NCBI GenBank assembly: GCA_913775525.1 | Contig: CAJYLH010000012.1 | Span: 1-64,000, forward strand | Length of the DNA stretch: 64,000 nt | Direction of reading: 5' to 3' | Source of the DNA: an uncultured Chryseobacterium sp. | GTDB taxonomy: Bacteria > Bacteroidota > Bacteroidia > Flavobacteriales > Weeksellaceae | Shown: in pieces, positions 53,679 through 64,000 of the stretch | How the letters are laid out: each line of letters opens with the position of its first letter | Position numbering within the stretch: the first letter of the stretch is position 1 | The notes under the pieces: model-generated | The model's input: the letters and a program-made list of their open reading frames with translations, nothing else | What the model was told of the DNA's origin: nothing | Databases searched by the model: none | Position numbers and translations under genes: made by a program

Positions 53679-55021
53679 AATTTTTTGTTTTTAATAGTGT
53701 TGAACTGAGGATCGGTAGGATCATATAATTTCGGGACCATCTTGATCTGCCTGGTCAGAAGGAATGCCATCACGAAAGAGAGGGAAACAAACACGGCGGT
53801 AAAGAAATAGAAAGAATACTGTATTCCGGGCATCGGAGTCACCGCATCCACTGTTCTCATAATTCCGTAGATGATCCACGGCTGACGTCCGACTTCGGTT
53901 ACCGTCCAGCCCGCTTCCAGTGCCATATACCCGAAAGGCGTGGCAATCAGGAATGTTTTCAGGAACCAGGTTTTGTTCAGCCATTCTTTCTTAAAAAAGC
54001 TGGCATACAGGTAGAGCATTCCGATGATGATCATTACCACCCCGAAAAAGATCATGATCTGAAAAGCATAATGCACTACCGCTACCGGAGGCCATTCGTC
54101 CCTTGGGAAATCTTTCAGTCCTTTTACTTCGGCGTTGAAATCACTTGCAACAAGGAAGCTGAGCATTTTCGGGATCTTAATTGCATATTTCAGTTCTGCC
54201 TTTTGCTGGTTCGGAATTCCGCCAATGACAAATGCAGCCCCTTTTTCCGTTTCGAAATGCGCTTCCATGGCGGCAAGTTTGATGGGCTGCCGTTCAGCAA
54301 CCGATTTTGCCGCTGTATCACCGGTCAAGGGTGCTCCGAAGGCCCCGATCATCGCAAAGCCAGCCGCAATCCTGAATGCTTTGGTATGGAATTCCACATT
54401 TTTTTTACGCATGATTAAAAAAGCGTGCACTCCCGCCACCGCAAATCCGGTAGCACAAAAAGCGGCAACGGTCATGTGGAGCGCCTGTGAAAACCAGGCA
54501 TCATTGAACATGGCTTTAATAGGATCTATATTCAGGTATTGTCCGTTGATGTAATCAAATCCCGAGGGAGAGTTCATCCAGGCATTGGCCGCAACGACCA
54601 GGATACCTGATGCGAGCCCGCTTAAACCGACCAGGAACCCGCAGAACCAGTGGAACCATCTGTTGAACCGGTCCCAGCCGTACAGGAAGAACCCTATGGC
54701 AATGGCTTCAATAAAAAATGCAGTTCCTTCTAATGAAAACGGCATCCCGAAAATAGGGCCGGCATGCTTCATGAACTGAGGCCATAAAAGGCCAAGCTCA
54801 AAAGAGAGCATCGTCCCGGATACCGCTCCGGTGGCAAAAAGGATGGCTACTCCTTTGCTCCACGCTTTGGTAAGGCCTTTATAAAGTTCGTTGCCGGTTT
54901 TCAGGTATTTCCAGTGGGCAAATGCCATTAAAAACGGCATTACCATCCCGACACAGGAAAAGATAATGTGAAAACCCAGGGACATGGCCATCTGAGCACG
55001 GGCCGCAATAAAATCATCCAT
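53675..55021 (-). CDS. cydA: Cytochrome bd oxidase subunit I
   Basis: CydA holds the hemes and the quinol site. The 448 residues have H18 (equal to E. coli H19), E99 and E105 in LEGTAFFIEA, H182 (equal to H186) and the GRQPW block. It lacks the long Q-loop insert of E. coli CydA, so it belongs to the short-loop type often called cyanide-insensitive. No CydX-like small subunit is seen. It is the first gene of the cydAB pair. Confidence 0.96.
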   Translation of the reverse strand: MDDFIAARAQMAMSLGFHIIFSCVGMVMPFLMAFAHWKYLKTGNELYKGLTKAWSKGVAILFATGAVSGTMLSFELGLLWPQFMKHAGPIFGMPFSLEGTAFFIEAIAIGFFLYGWDRFNRWFHWFCGFLVGLSGLASGILVVAANAWMNSPSGFDYINGQYLNIDPIKAMFNDAWFSQALHMTVAAFCATGFAVAGVHAFLIMRKKNVEFHTKAFRIAAGFAMIGAFGAPLTGDTAAKSVAERQPIKLAAMEAHFETEKGAAFVIGGIPNQQKAELKYAIKIPKMLSFLVASDFNAEVKGLKDFPRDEWPPVAVVHYAFQIMIFFGVVMIIIGMLYLYASFFKKEWLNKTWFLKTFLIATPFGYMALEAGWTVTEVGRQPWIIYGIMRTVDAVTPMPGIQYSFYFFTAVFVSLSFVMAFLLTRQIKMVPKLYDPTDPQFNTIKNKKL

Positions 55022-55277
55022 ACACTCAACTTTTAAGTACTCAATTTACGGATAAATTATAAGAGGGAATATGATATAAGACAGCAGAAGTTCCCGAAAT
55101 CTGCCTTACCTTTGAATTCTTATGCTGTTGACAACTTGTATCCTGCAGCAATGAGACCGTATAGGATTATGCATCTGTTTTTTTAGGGAATAACCGGTTT
55201 TTCCACTCCTGTTTTTTGACACTTTTTAACTTTCATACCTCGAAAAAAATCACGATATTTGTGGGTCTCTGCATTGA

Positions 55278-57233
<1,956 letters not shown>

Positions 57234-57254
57234 TCGATATGATATAACTGATAG

Positions 57255-57282
57255 AAGCCTCCGTTTTGGAGGCTTTTTTTGT
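57255..57282 (+). terminator. gyrB terminator
   Basis: An 8-bp stem AAGCCTCC / GGAGGCTT with a 5-base loop is followed by seven T. Confidence 0.9.
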
Positions 57283-57343
57283 GATGAAAAATTAATTTTC
57301 CAGTTCATAGTTATTTCATTACTTTTGGAAAATTTTAGTAACT

Positions 57344-59236
57344 ATGATGAAAATATTTTGTATCGGAGCGCTTTCTATTGCTTCTTTGCATTTTGCTCAG
57401 AATTATCCCGTTTCAGCCATTCCTGAACCTTTAAAAAAGAATGCCAACCTGGTCATCCGTAAAGACCTGACCACCCTCCAGATCAACAGCGTGGATGAAA
57501 TCCGGTACCAGTACCAGAAAGTAAGGACGGTGATGAATAAGGACGGTAAAGACCAGGCTACTCCTGTCATTGCCTATCAGAAAGGAGACCAGATTTCAGA
57601 TGTGAAAGTAACCATCTATGATGAAGCCGGCAAAAAAATAAAATCATATTCCAAATCCGACTTTGGTGATTTCGCCAATACTCCCGACGGGATTTTCTAC
57701 TCGGATGACCGTTTCATGTCACTGTCCTATACTCCGACACAATATCCTTATACCATAGAATTTTCTTATCAGCTCAAAGACCAGAATACAGTATTCATTC
57801 AGGATTTTGTCCCATTTTCCACCACCAATACTTCGGTGGAAAGCAAAGAGCTGAGAGTCATCAACAATTCAGGGATAGAACTTAAAACCAAAACCTATCC
57901 TTCAAAATACAATTATGCTGCTGTAACTGAAAGCGGAAGCAGTACAGATAAAGTCTATTCTTTTAAAGATGTCCCTGCGGTGGACGGTACTTTTTTAATG
58001 CCGCAGCCGGATAAGATTTTACCTAAGGTAAGCTTTGCCCTGACGAGATTCAACCTGATGGGGAAACAGGGAAGCATCAGCAGCTGGAAAGATTTCGGGA
58101 CCTGGTATTATAACAGCATCCTGCAGCCCGTTTCCACGGTAACGCCTGCCGTTAAGGCTGAAGTGGCAGCACTGCATTTACAAGGCACTGCAGAGGAGAA
58201 AGTAAAAAAGCTGTATCAGTATATGCAGTCTAAAACACGGTATATTGCGGTCGCTTTAGGGATTGGAGGATGGCAGCCGATGCAGCCTGAAGAAGTCTCC
58301 AAAAAAGGCTATGGTGACTGTAAAGGACTTACGAATTACATGAAAGTGTTGCTGGATGAGGCCGGGATTCCTTCCAATTACTGCGTGATCAATTCCGGAG
58401 ATTCTCAGCTGACCTTCGATCCGGAATTCCCAAAAATGGGCGGAAACCATGTGATCCTTATGGTACCCACGGAAAAGGGAAGCATCTGGCTGGAAAATAC
58501 GAGCCAGATGATGGCATTCAATCATTTAAGTACATCTACAACGGACAGGAATGTGCTTTCAATCGGTAAGAATGGCATTGAGCTGATCAGCACACCGGTA
58601 TATTCGCCGGAGCAAAACAATGAGAAGCAGGTACTGAAGATCAGGATCAACGAGGACAACAGCATTAACGGGGAAGGCCAATTCTCCTATACCGGTAATC
58701 AGTATGATTATAACGTCGCTTTCACCGGCCTTTCTCCGAAAGAGCGGAATGAAGCCATCAGGGACAGGCTGAGTGTTCTTAGTTTCGATAAAATTGAAAT
58801 GAAAAATGTTGTCAATGACAGGGACAATGCCGTTGCCCGATATGAACTTGATTTCAAAGCAGGCAATTATTCCAAAACGGCCGGAAACAGCATGCTGTTC
58901 CGGGCAGTTCCTATTTTTACCAATGTCATCTATAAAAACGATGAGGTCAGAGAGCTTCCATTCGAACTTCAGCAGTCGTTTCAGGATGATTATGAGATTA
59001 CCTTTACGGTTCCTGCGCAGTACAAGCTGGACGAAGTTCCTGAAAACGTCAGCTTTAATTCAGAGTTCGGAAGTTACCAGCTGAATTTTGTGCGGAATGG
59101 TGCCGAGCTAAAGGTGAACAGGAGCATCAGGATCAATAAAGGTATTTACCCTAAAGAGAAGTACAATGAGTACATCAACTTCAGGAAAAAAACATTAAAA
59201 AATGATAATTCAAAAATTTTAATTTCAAAAGTATAA
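57344..59236 (+). CDS. DUF3857/transglutaminase-like exported protein
   Basis: The 630-residue protein has a signal peptide ending near HFAQ (residue 19), an N-terminal DUF3857 domain (about 40-230) and a transglutaminase-like domain (about 265-420). C326 is in KGYGDCKGL and H369 in GGNHVILM; the third catalytic position reads WLENTSQ. A beta-rich C-terminal part follows. Such proteins are common in Flavobacteria and lie in the periplasm or outer membrane; their substrate is unknown. The second DUF3857 gene starts two bases after its stop. Confidence 0.87.
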   Translation: MMKIFCIGALSIASLHFAQNYPVSAIPEPLKKNANLVIRKDLTTLQINSVDEIRYQYQKVRTVMNKDGKDQATPVIAYQKGDQISDVKVTIYDEAGKKIKSYSKSDFGDFANTPDGIFYSDDRFMSLSYTPTQYPYTIEFSYQLKDQNTVFIQDFVPFSTTNTSVESKELRVINNSGIELKTKTYPSKYNYAAVTESGSSTDKVYSFKDVPAVDGTFLMPQPDKILPKVSFALTRFNLMGKQGSISSWKDFGTWYYNSILQPVSTVTPAVKAEVAALHLQGTAEEKVKKLYQYMQSKTRYIAVALGIGGWQPMQPEEVSKKGYGDCKGLTNYMKVLLDEAGIPSNYCVINSGDSQLTFDPEFPKMGGNHVILMVPTEKGSIWLENTSQMMAFNHLSTSTTDRNVLSIGKNGIELISTPVYSPEQNNEKQVLKIRINEDNSINGEGQFSYTGNQYDYNVAFTGLSPKERNEAIRDRLSVLSFDKIEMKNVVNDRDNAVARYELDFKAGNYSKTAGNSMLFRAVPIFTNVIYKNDEVRELPFELQQSFQDDYEITFTVPAQYKLDEVPENVSFNSEFGSYQLNFVRNGAELKVNRSIRINKGIYPKEKYNEYINFRKKTLKNDNSKILISKV

Positions 59237-59238
59237 CC

Positions 59239-61176
59239 ATGAAAAGAATACTGTGGGCAGCATTGGGCTCCCTTACAATGACTTTTGCTCAGGCCCAGAA
59301 GCATGAGTTTCTCAGTCCTCCGAAATTTAACGATGCAGACCTGTCCAAACCCAAATCCCTGCTGGATGAGAACGCACCGGCTGAAGTGTTGTACCGTTCA
59401 GCGCATTTTAAGATGGATTCCCGTACCGGATACCTCTCCAAAAGTTATTTTTACCGGGTGAAGATCTACCGGAAAGATAAGGCTGAGGACTGGTTGAACC
59501 TTGAAGTTCCGCTCTATCAGGGTAATGGAGGCAATCAGGAAACCATCAGCAGGATGAAAGCATTCACCTACAATCAGGATAACGGAGTGAAAACCGAAAC
59601 CAAGGTGGAAAACAACTCCAAATATAAGAGCAAGGAGAACAAAAATGTTACGGTAACAAAATTTGCATTCCCTAACGTAAAGGACGGTTCCGTCATCGAA
59701 TACCAGTATACGGTAGAATCACCGTTTGCCTATGCGATACCTGAATTCCTGATTGAGACCGATACGCCTTCCGTCTATACGGAATATGTACTGGATAGCC
59801 CTGTCAATATGTCCTATAATGTGAATTATACCGGGTCACTCAATCCAAAATACCGGGAAATCGCAGATAAAAACTTATACGGGATGGACTACAAGACGTA
59901 CCGTTTTGCCTATGAAAACCTGAAGCCTTTCAAAGTTGAAAAATTCGTTAAAAACGATCATAATTACAGGACCAAAGTCAGTGCTGAGCTGCATTCCACC
60001 AATTTCAGCGAACTCAAACTCTATTCTTCTTCATGGGACCAGATCAGGCAGAGGCTGTACGATGATGAAGACTTCGGCGGCGAACTGAAAAAAAGCAGGT
60101 TTGCCAAAGACAATATGCCCGCCGGAGTAACAGGCATGAAAAATGAACTTGATAAAGCCAATGCCATATTCAGCTATGTACAGAAAACCTTAACCTGGAA
60201 CAACAAACGCGGCATCTATACGGAGGACGGACTGAAAAAGATGCTGGAAACCAAAACCGGGAATGCTGCGGAAATCAACCTGTTCCTGGTGATGCTGATG
60301 CGCGAAGCCGGTATTAAAGCTGATCCTGTATTGATTTCAACGATCAGTAACGGCATGATCAACCTGGTTTCTCCCAACGTCGCCAATATGAACCTGGTTA
60401 TTGCTGCTATTGAGGTGAACGGAACCATACATGTTTATGATGCGACCACGAAACAGTCTTCTATGGACCAGCTTCCGCCGAGGGACTGGAACCAATACGG
60501 TGTACTGATGGCCAAAGATAATGTGAAACAGATCCAGATGATCAATGCCAAACCAAGTTTTACCTATCTGACCACCAACGCAAAAATCAATCCGGACGGG
60601 AGCATTTCCGGGACTTATACGGACCGGGATACCGGGACGTATGCCATGTATGCCAAAGAAAATTACGATGACAACCAGGAAAAGTACAAGAAGCAGTACA
60701 AGGAAAACTTTGCGATAGATTTCACCGGTATTACCTCTCAGGTTTTGGAGAACGGTGATTTTGAAAGCAGCATGAGCTTTTCATCTGAAAACCTGATTGA
60801 CAAAGTGGGTAAGAAAATCATCATTAACCCGCTGTTGTTCATGAATAAAAATTCAAATGAATTTGACCAGACCGATGAAAGAAAATACCAGATTGATTTT
60901 ATCTCCCCGTTTACCAAAGTGAAGAAAATTACATTGGAGATCCCGGAAGGGTATGCCATCGAGGAAATGCCGAAAAGTAAGAAAATCGTCACTCAGGACA
61001 AGGAAATAGAATACAGCTATACAGCGGAGCAAAAAGGAAATATACTGGAAGTGACCTCTGTTATGACGGTTAAAAGTGCAGATTATCCTAAAGAATACTA
61101 TTCTGCTTTCAAGCAGATCTGGGGGACGGCTTCCAAAAGCGAAAACCAGGTCATCAGCCTGATCCGGAAATCATAA
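59239..61176 (+). CDS. DUF3857/transglutaminase-like protein, catalytic residues lost
   Basis: This 645-residue paralogue has a signal peptide ending near AQAQ (residue 20), DUF3857 and a transglutaminase fold. Aligned with its neighbour, KGYGDCKGL is replaced by KTGNAAEIN, so the catalytic Cys is A343. The His block GGNHVILM is replaced by MNLVIAAI. Only the aspartate region (HVYDATTK) remains. It is therefore probably a non-catalytic partner. It is translated directly after the active-looking gene, which suggests a complex. Confidence 0.85.
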   Translation: MKRILWAALGSLTMTFAQAQKHEFLSPPKFNDADLSKPKSLLDENAPAEVLYRSAHFKMDSRTGYLSKSYFYRVKIYRKDKAEDWLNLEVPLYQGNGGNQETISRMKAFTYNQDNGVKTETKVENNSKYKSKENKNVTVTKFAFPNVKDGSVIEYQYTVESPFAYAIPEFLIETDTPSVYTEYVLDSPVNMSYNVNYTGSLNPKYREIADKNLYGMDYKTYRFAYENLKPFKVEKFVKNDHNYRTKVSAELHSTNFSELKLYSSSWDQIRQRLYDDEDFGGELKKSRFAKDNMPAGVTGMKNELDKANAIFSYVQKTLTWNNKRGIYTEDGLKKMLETKTGNAAEINLFLVMLMREAGIKADPVLISTISNGMINLVSPNVANMNLVIAAIEVNGTIHVYDATTKQSSMDQLPPRDWNQYGVLMAKDNVKQIQMINAKPSFTYLTTNAKINPDGSISGTYTDRDTGTYAMYAKENYDDNQEKYKKQYKENFAIDFTGITSQVLENGDFESSMSFSSENLIDKVGKKIIINPLLFMNKNSNEFDQTDERKYQIDFISPFTKVKKITLEIPEGYAIEEMPKSKKIVTQDKEIEYSYTAEQKGNILEVTSVMTVKSADYPKEYYSAFKQIWGTASKSENQVISLIRKS

Positions 61177-61224
61177 TCAGGTACACAGACTCAGATGGTA
61201 CAAAAAACCTTTGAAATAATCTTA

Positions 61225-61252
61225 AAAACCATTCATTTTTGAATGGTTTTTG
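61225..61252 (+). terminator. Terminator after the DUF3857 pair
   Basis: A perfect 10-bp stem AAAACCATTC / GAATGGTTTT with a 6-base loop is followed by T. Confidence 0.85.
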
Positions 61253-61275
61253 CATGCATATCCAAAATAAAAATT

Positions 61276-62100
61276 ATGAAAAATATACTGGCAGCGGTAA
61301 CATTGGCTGCTCTCTTTTCCGTTTCTGCCTGCAAAAAAAGCGAAACCTCAGGTACCTCCTCTGCAACAGGAAACTCCAAACCGGATACGTTCAGGACAGA
61401 TTCTTTAGCCATCAATGATTCCGTAAAGCTTGCGGATTCCCTGACTGTGCAATATGCTGCAAAACTTCTGGTTTTTCCATCCTTACAGGATAAGACATTG
61501 CTCGACAGTATCTATTTCAACAGGAAAGGGCTCAAAGATTTTTCTCAGAAAGGGCTACAGGCTTATCTTGAAAAGGATAAGAATGAATATTTTGACAAAT
61601 TAAGGAAAGAAAGCAAAGAATACCTGTCGGATATCAGGTTTGGAGAGAAATGGTATACGGATACATCCATGCACCTGAAATCCGTTAACAATGATTTCAT
61701 GCATATCCAGTATATGTGGGGGTCGTATGAAGGAGGCGCTCATGACAATTATGGTTTTTCAGAACGTGTTTTCGATCTTAAAAACAATAAAAAAACGGAG
61801 CTTAAGGACATCACTACCATGCCGAAAAGTAGTCTTGAAGCTTTACTGATGAAAAACATCAACAAAATCAACAGCGGAACCACAGACAATAAAGGTCAGG
61901 TAAACAATTCGGAAATGCTCTTGGTAGAGGTAATTCCTGCTACGGATAATTTCTATTTTGATGATAAAAACCTGTATTTCCATTACAGCCCGTATGAAAT
62001 TGCAGCTTTTGCAGCCGGAGATATTACCATTCCGGTTTCCTGGCAGGAACTGGACAAAACCCTTACGCCTGCTTTCAGGGAAAGGATGAAATTTAAATAA
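61276..62100 (+). CDS. DUF3298/DUF4163 (RsiV-like) lipoprotein
   Basis: The 274-residue protein has a lipoprotein signal with C20 in SVSACKKS. It then carries the RsiV-type DUF4163/DUF3298 pair, visible in YEGGAHDNYGF and the closing FHYSPYEIAAFAAGDI. In Bacillus, RsiV binds lysozyme and restrains a sigma factor; in Flavobacteria such lipoproteins usually lack the sigma partner, as here. The ATG at 61276 is preferred to an upstream start overlapping the terminator hairpin. Confidence 0.88.
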   Translation: MKNILAAVTLAALFSVSACKKSETSGTSSATGNSKPDTFRTDSLAINDSVKLADSLTVQYAAKLLVFPSLQDKTLLDSIYFNRKGLKDFSQKGLQAYLEKDKNEYFDKLRKESKEYLSDIRFGEKWYTDTSMHLKSVNNDFMHIQYMWGSYEGGAHDNYGFSERVFDLKNNKKTELKDITTMPKSSLEALLMKNINKINSGTTDNKGQVNNSEMLLVEVIPATDNFYFDDKNLYFHYSPYEIAAFAAGDITIPVSWQELDKTLTPAFRERMKFK

Positions 62101-62105
62101 TATTT

Positions 62106-62136
62106 AATGCTTCCCTTACGGAAGCATTTTTTATTT
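62106..62136 (+). terminator. Terminator after the DUF3298 gene
   Basis: A perfect 9-bp stem AATGCTTCC / GGAAGCATT with a 5-base loop is followed by a T run. Confidence 0.88.
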
Positions 62137-62144
62137 TTGTGACC

Positions 62145-62996
62145 ATGGAAAATGTCGCTTTCATCATCAATCCTTTTTCTGCCAAAGGAAACTACCAGCC
62201 GTTTCTCAATGCGCTGAAAGCTAAGGTTAAAGATCCCTTATACTATATTTCAGATTCCATTGCCGGGACCCATGATTTTATACAGGAACACTTCAGCCAT
62301 GTGGATATTTTTGTCGCGGTAGGAGGGGACGGGACTATTTCCACCGTAGCAAAGTATCTGATCGGTACTTCCAGGATCCTCGGAATTTTTCCTGCCGGTT
62401 CCGGAAACGGATTTTCAAATGAAACCAATTTCGGAAAAAACCTGGATGAGCTCATCGGTAAACTGCGGGCCGGAAAATCAAGGAAGATCGATACTTTTAC
62501 GGTAAATGACAGGCTTTCCATTAACGTTTCAGGGACGGGCTTTGACGGAAAGGTGGTTAAGGAGTTTGAGAAAACCACACGTGGCTTTAAAAATTATATC
62601 AAAGTGTCCATGAAGACGTTTTTCAGCTACAAGCCGATCAAGGTTAAATTTTTCGATGAGAAATACCAGAAGTACAACGGTAAGTACCTGATGCTGAATA
62701 TTGCCAATACCCGACAGTTCGGGAATAAGGCCTATATTGCGCCGCACGCAAGCAAAAGTGACGGGCTCGTGGATATGGTGCTGGTAAAAAAGTTTCCGTT
62801 CACCTATTCGCCGCTGTTTGCGTTCCGGATGTTTACCAAAAAGCTCAGGGATGATGATTATATCACCTATATTCCCGTTTCTGAGATTGAATTTAAAGTG
62901 AATACCAAAAACTGGCACCTGGACGGGGAATTCAACAAAATAAAATCTCCGATACATGTCAAAGTCCAGCCGGCCAGCCTGAATATCCTGATCTGA
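62145..62996 (+). CDS. Diacylglycerol/lipid kinase (YegS type)
   Basis: The 283-residue protein has the DAGK catalytic domain with VGGDGT (nucleotide loop, about 62-67), PAGSGNGF and a C-terminal beta-sandwich domain. Family members phosphorylate diacylglycerol or related lipids; YegS prefers phosphatidylglycerol. It is cytoplasmic, probably membrane-associated. The ATG at 62145 is preferred to a GTG two codons upstream. It converges on the broken VOC gene with two bases between. Confidence 0.9.
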   Translation: MENVAFIINPFSAKGNYQPFLNALKAKVKDPLYYISDSIAGTHDFIQEHFSHVDIFVAVGGDGTISTVAKYLIGTSRILGIFPAGSGNGFSNETNFGKNLDELIGKLRAGKSRKIDTFTVNDRLSINVSGTGFDGKVVKEFEKTTRGFKNYIKVSMKTFFSYKPIKVKFFDEKYQKYNGKYLMLNIANTRQFGNKAYIAPHASKSDGLVDMVLVKKFPFTYSPLFAFRMFTKKLRDDDYITYIPVSEIEFKVNTKNWHLDGEFNKIKSPIHVKVQPASLNILI

Positions 62997-62998
62997 GA

Positions 62999-63454
62999 TT
63001 ATAATGCCTGATGAAGCGCAATACGGTTTCCTTCGCTGTCTTCAAATTCTGCGACGGCAAAACCATGTTTTTCATTAACAGTTTTAGGATAAAGGATTTT
63101 TCCTCCTTTCTCCAGGACTTTTTCTAATGTAAGATCAATGTCCTAGGTCCTGAAATAAAGGATAACACCCTTTCGGGTGGGCTGGTACACATCGCCTTTA
63201 GCCAGTGCTCCGGAAATCCCGCTGCCGGTTTCTTCAAACGGGAACAGCAACATTTCATAATCATCAATCACTTCTTTTTCAAACCTGAAGCCAAATACAT
63301 GGCTGTAAAACTTTTGGGCCCTTTCCGGATCTGTGACAGGAATTTCAAAGTATACCACAGGATTGTTTTCTTTCATGATCTTATTGGTGTTTTGGGTACA
63401 GGACATAAGCAAGATACAAATCACGTATAACAGCTGCCTGATGTATTGATGCAT
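62999..63454 (-). pseudogene. VOC-family lipoprotein gene broken by an in-frame TAG
   Basis: On the minus strand a VOC protein with a lipoprotein signal (C19 in LLMSC) runs from ATG at 63454 to an in-frame TAG at 63145-63143. After that the same frame continues for 47 more codons with the expected VOC ending (GFAVAEFEDSEGNRIAL) to TAA at 63001-62999. The halves fit one intact family member of 151 residues, so a single change, for example CAG or AAG to TAG, explains the break. A sequencing error cannot be excluded. Confidence 0.82.
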
Positions 63455-63469
63455 TTCAACAGTAATTAA

Positions 63470-64000
63470 TTATACCTCCAGTTTTTCCTCAACCTTATGA
63501 GGGTTATTAAGGCAGTACTGCAACTGCTCTCTATCCAGCTGCTTCTCCCAGTTGGCCACCACAACCGTTGCTACGGAATTTCCGATCACATTCGTCAGCG
63601 CTCTGCATTCGCTCATGAATTTATCGATGCCCAGGATCAGGGTCATTCCCGCCAGGGGAATTTCCGGAACAACGGCCAGCGTTGCCGCTAACGTAACGAA
63701 TCCGGCACCTGTAACGCCTGCCGCGCCTTTTGAGCTCAGCATTGCTACCAGAAGCAGCAGCAATTGTTTTTCCAAAGGCAGGTGGATGTTCAGCGCCTGG
63801 GCAATAAACAGGGAGGCCAGCGTCATATAAATATTGGTACCATCCAGGTTGAAGGAATATCCGGTAGGCACAACCAATCCTACAATGGCTTTTGAACAGC
63901 CTGCTTTTTCCAGTTTTTCCATGATTCCCGGTAAAGCGGATTCTGATGAGCTGGTTCCCAGCACCAGCAAAAGCTCTTCTTTAAGGAAATACATCAGCTT
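63470..64000 (-). CDS. dctA: C4-dicarboxylate:cation symporter, 3' part
   Basis: The last 176 codons of a DctA/GltP-type transporter lie here; the 5' part is outside the window. The conserved serine-rich hairpin [16 protein letters not shown], the [18 protein letters not shown] transport block and [15 protein letters not shown] are present. It imports succinate, fumarate, malate or aspartate with cations. Distinction from GltP relies on overall similarity, and DctA seems the better fit. The end lies 15 bases from the broken VOC gene. Confidence 0.92.
   Translation of the reverse strand, partial: KLMYFLKEELLLVLGTSSSESALPGIMEKLEKAGCSKAIVGLVVPTGYSFNLDGTNIYMTLASLFIAQALNIHLPLEKQLLLLLVAMLSSKGAAGVTGAGFVTLAATLAVVPEIPLAGMTLILGIDKFMSECRALTNVIGNSVATVVVANWEKQLDREQLQYCLNNPHKVEEKLEV

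Overview
The window reads as chromosomal DNA of a Bacteroidetes/Flavobacteriia member, most likely Chryseobacterium or a close Weeksellaceae relative. The grounds are: promoters of the Bacteroidetes type (-33 TTG, -7 TAnnTTTG), type IX secretion sorting domains, tandem DUF3857 proteins, a monomeric NADP isocitrate dehydrogenase, a 644-residue GyrB and a LysRS with a C-terminal extension. The species call rests on remembered protein families, not on a database search. I see no rRNA, tRNA, prophage, insertion sequence or CRISPR array.

Layout. 1-9 kb: a possible gene end or RNA at the left edge, a tail-anchored J-domain protein, an unlisted 50-residue Cys/Lys-rich protein, gcvP, an XRE regulator, a DUF2130 coiled-coil protein, an EcsC-family protein, and an AT-rich lipoprotein plus small Cys-rich exported protein. 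9-20 kb: hsp20 behind a sigma-54-like element, a CPA2 antiporter, a GapN-type dehydrogenase, an alpha/beta hydrolase, an ECF sigma factor with a membrane partner, an S41 lipoprotein peptidase, an MBL hydrolase, a small GNAT and a CNNM/CBS membrane protein. 20-31.7 kb: an AraC-AKR-MFS-MBL block, icd, an AT-rich T9SS pair, tpx, then VOC, AraC and a Tet(X)-like flavin monooxygenase. 31.7-39.3 kb: a DUF763 protein ending in a clamp-binding motif, a Crp/Fnr regulator and a run of small VOC, SRPBCC, SDR and DoxX genes.

39.4-47.7 kb (minus strand) is a complete trp operon in the order trpE-G-D-C-F-(GNAT)-B-A with lipB at its end. It is preceded by a leader peptide with three consecutive Trp codons and an attenuator in which the 1:2, 2:3 and 3:4 pairings can all be drawn by hand. 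The leader start lies only four bases after its -7 box, so the leader mRNA is predicted to be nearly leaderless. 47.8-64 kb holds a small lipoprotein with a cytochrome c, lysS, an AT-rich membrane protein, a T9SS protein, cydAB, gyrB, two DUF3857/transglutaminase proteins (the second lacking its catalytic residues), a DUF3298 lipoprotein, a lipid kinase, a VOC lipoprotein gene broken by an in-frame TAG, and the 3' part of dctA.

Most of the window is ordinary flavobacterial housekeeping and accessory sequence. The most rewarding points are the trp attenuator with its leaderless leader, the Tet(X)-like enzyme with altered pocket residues, the DUF763 protein with a terminal clamp motif, and the hsp20 control region.
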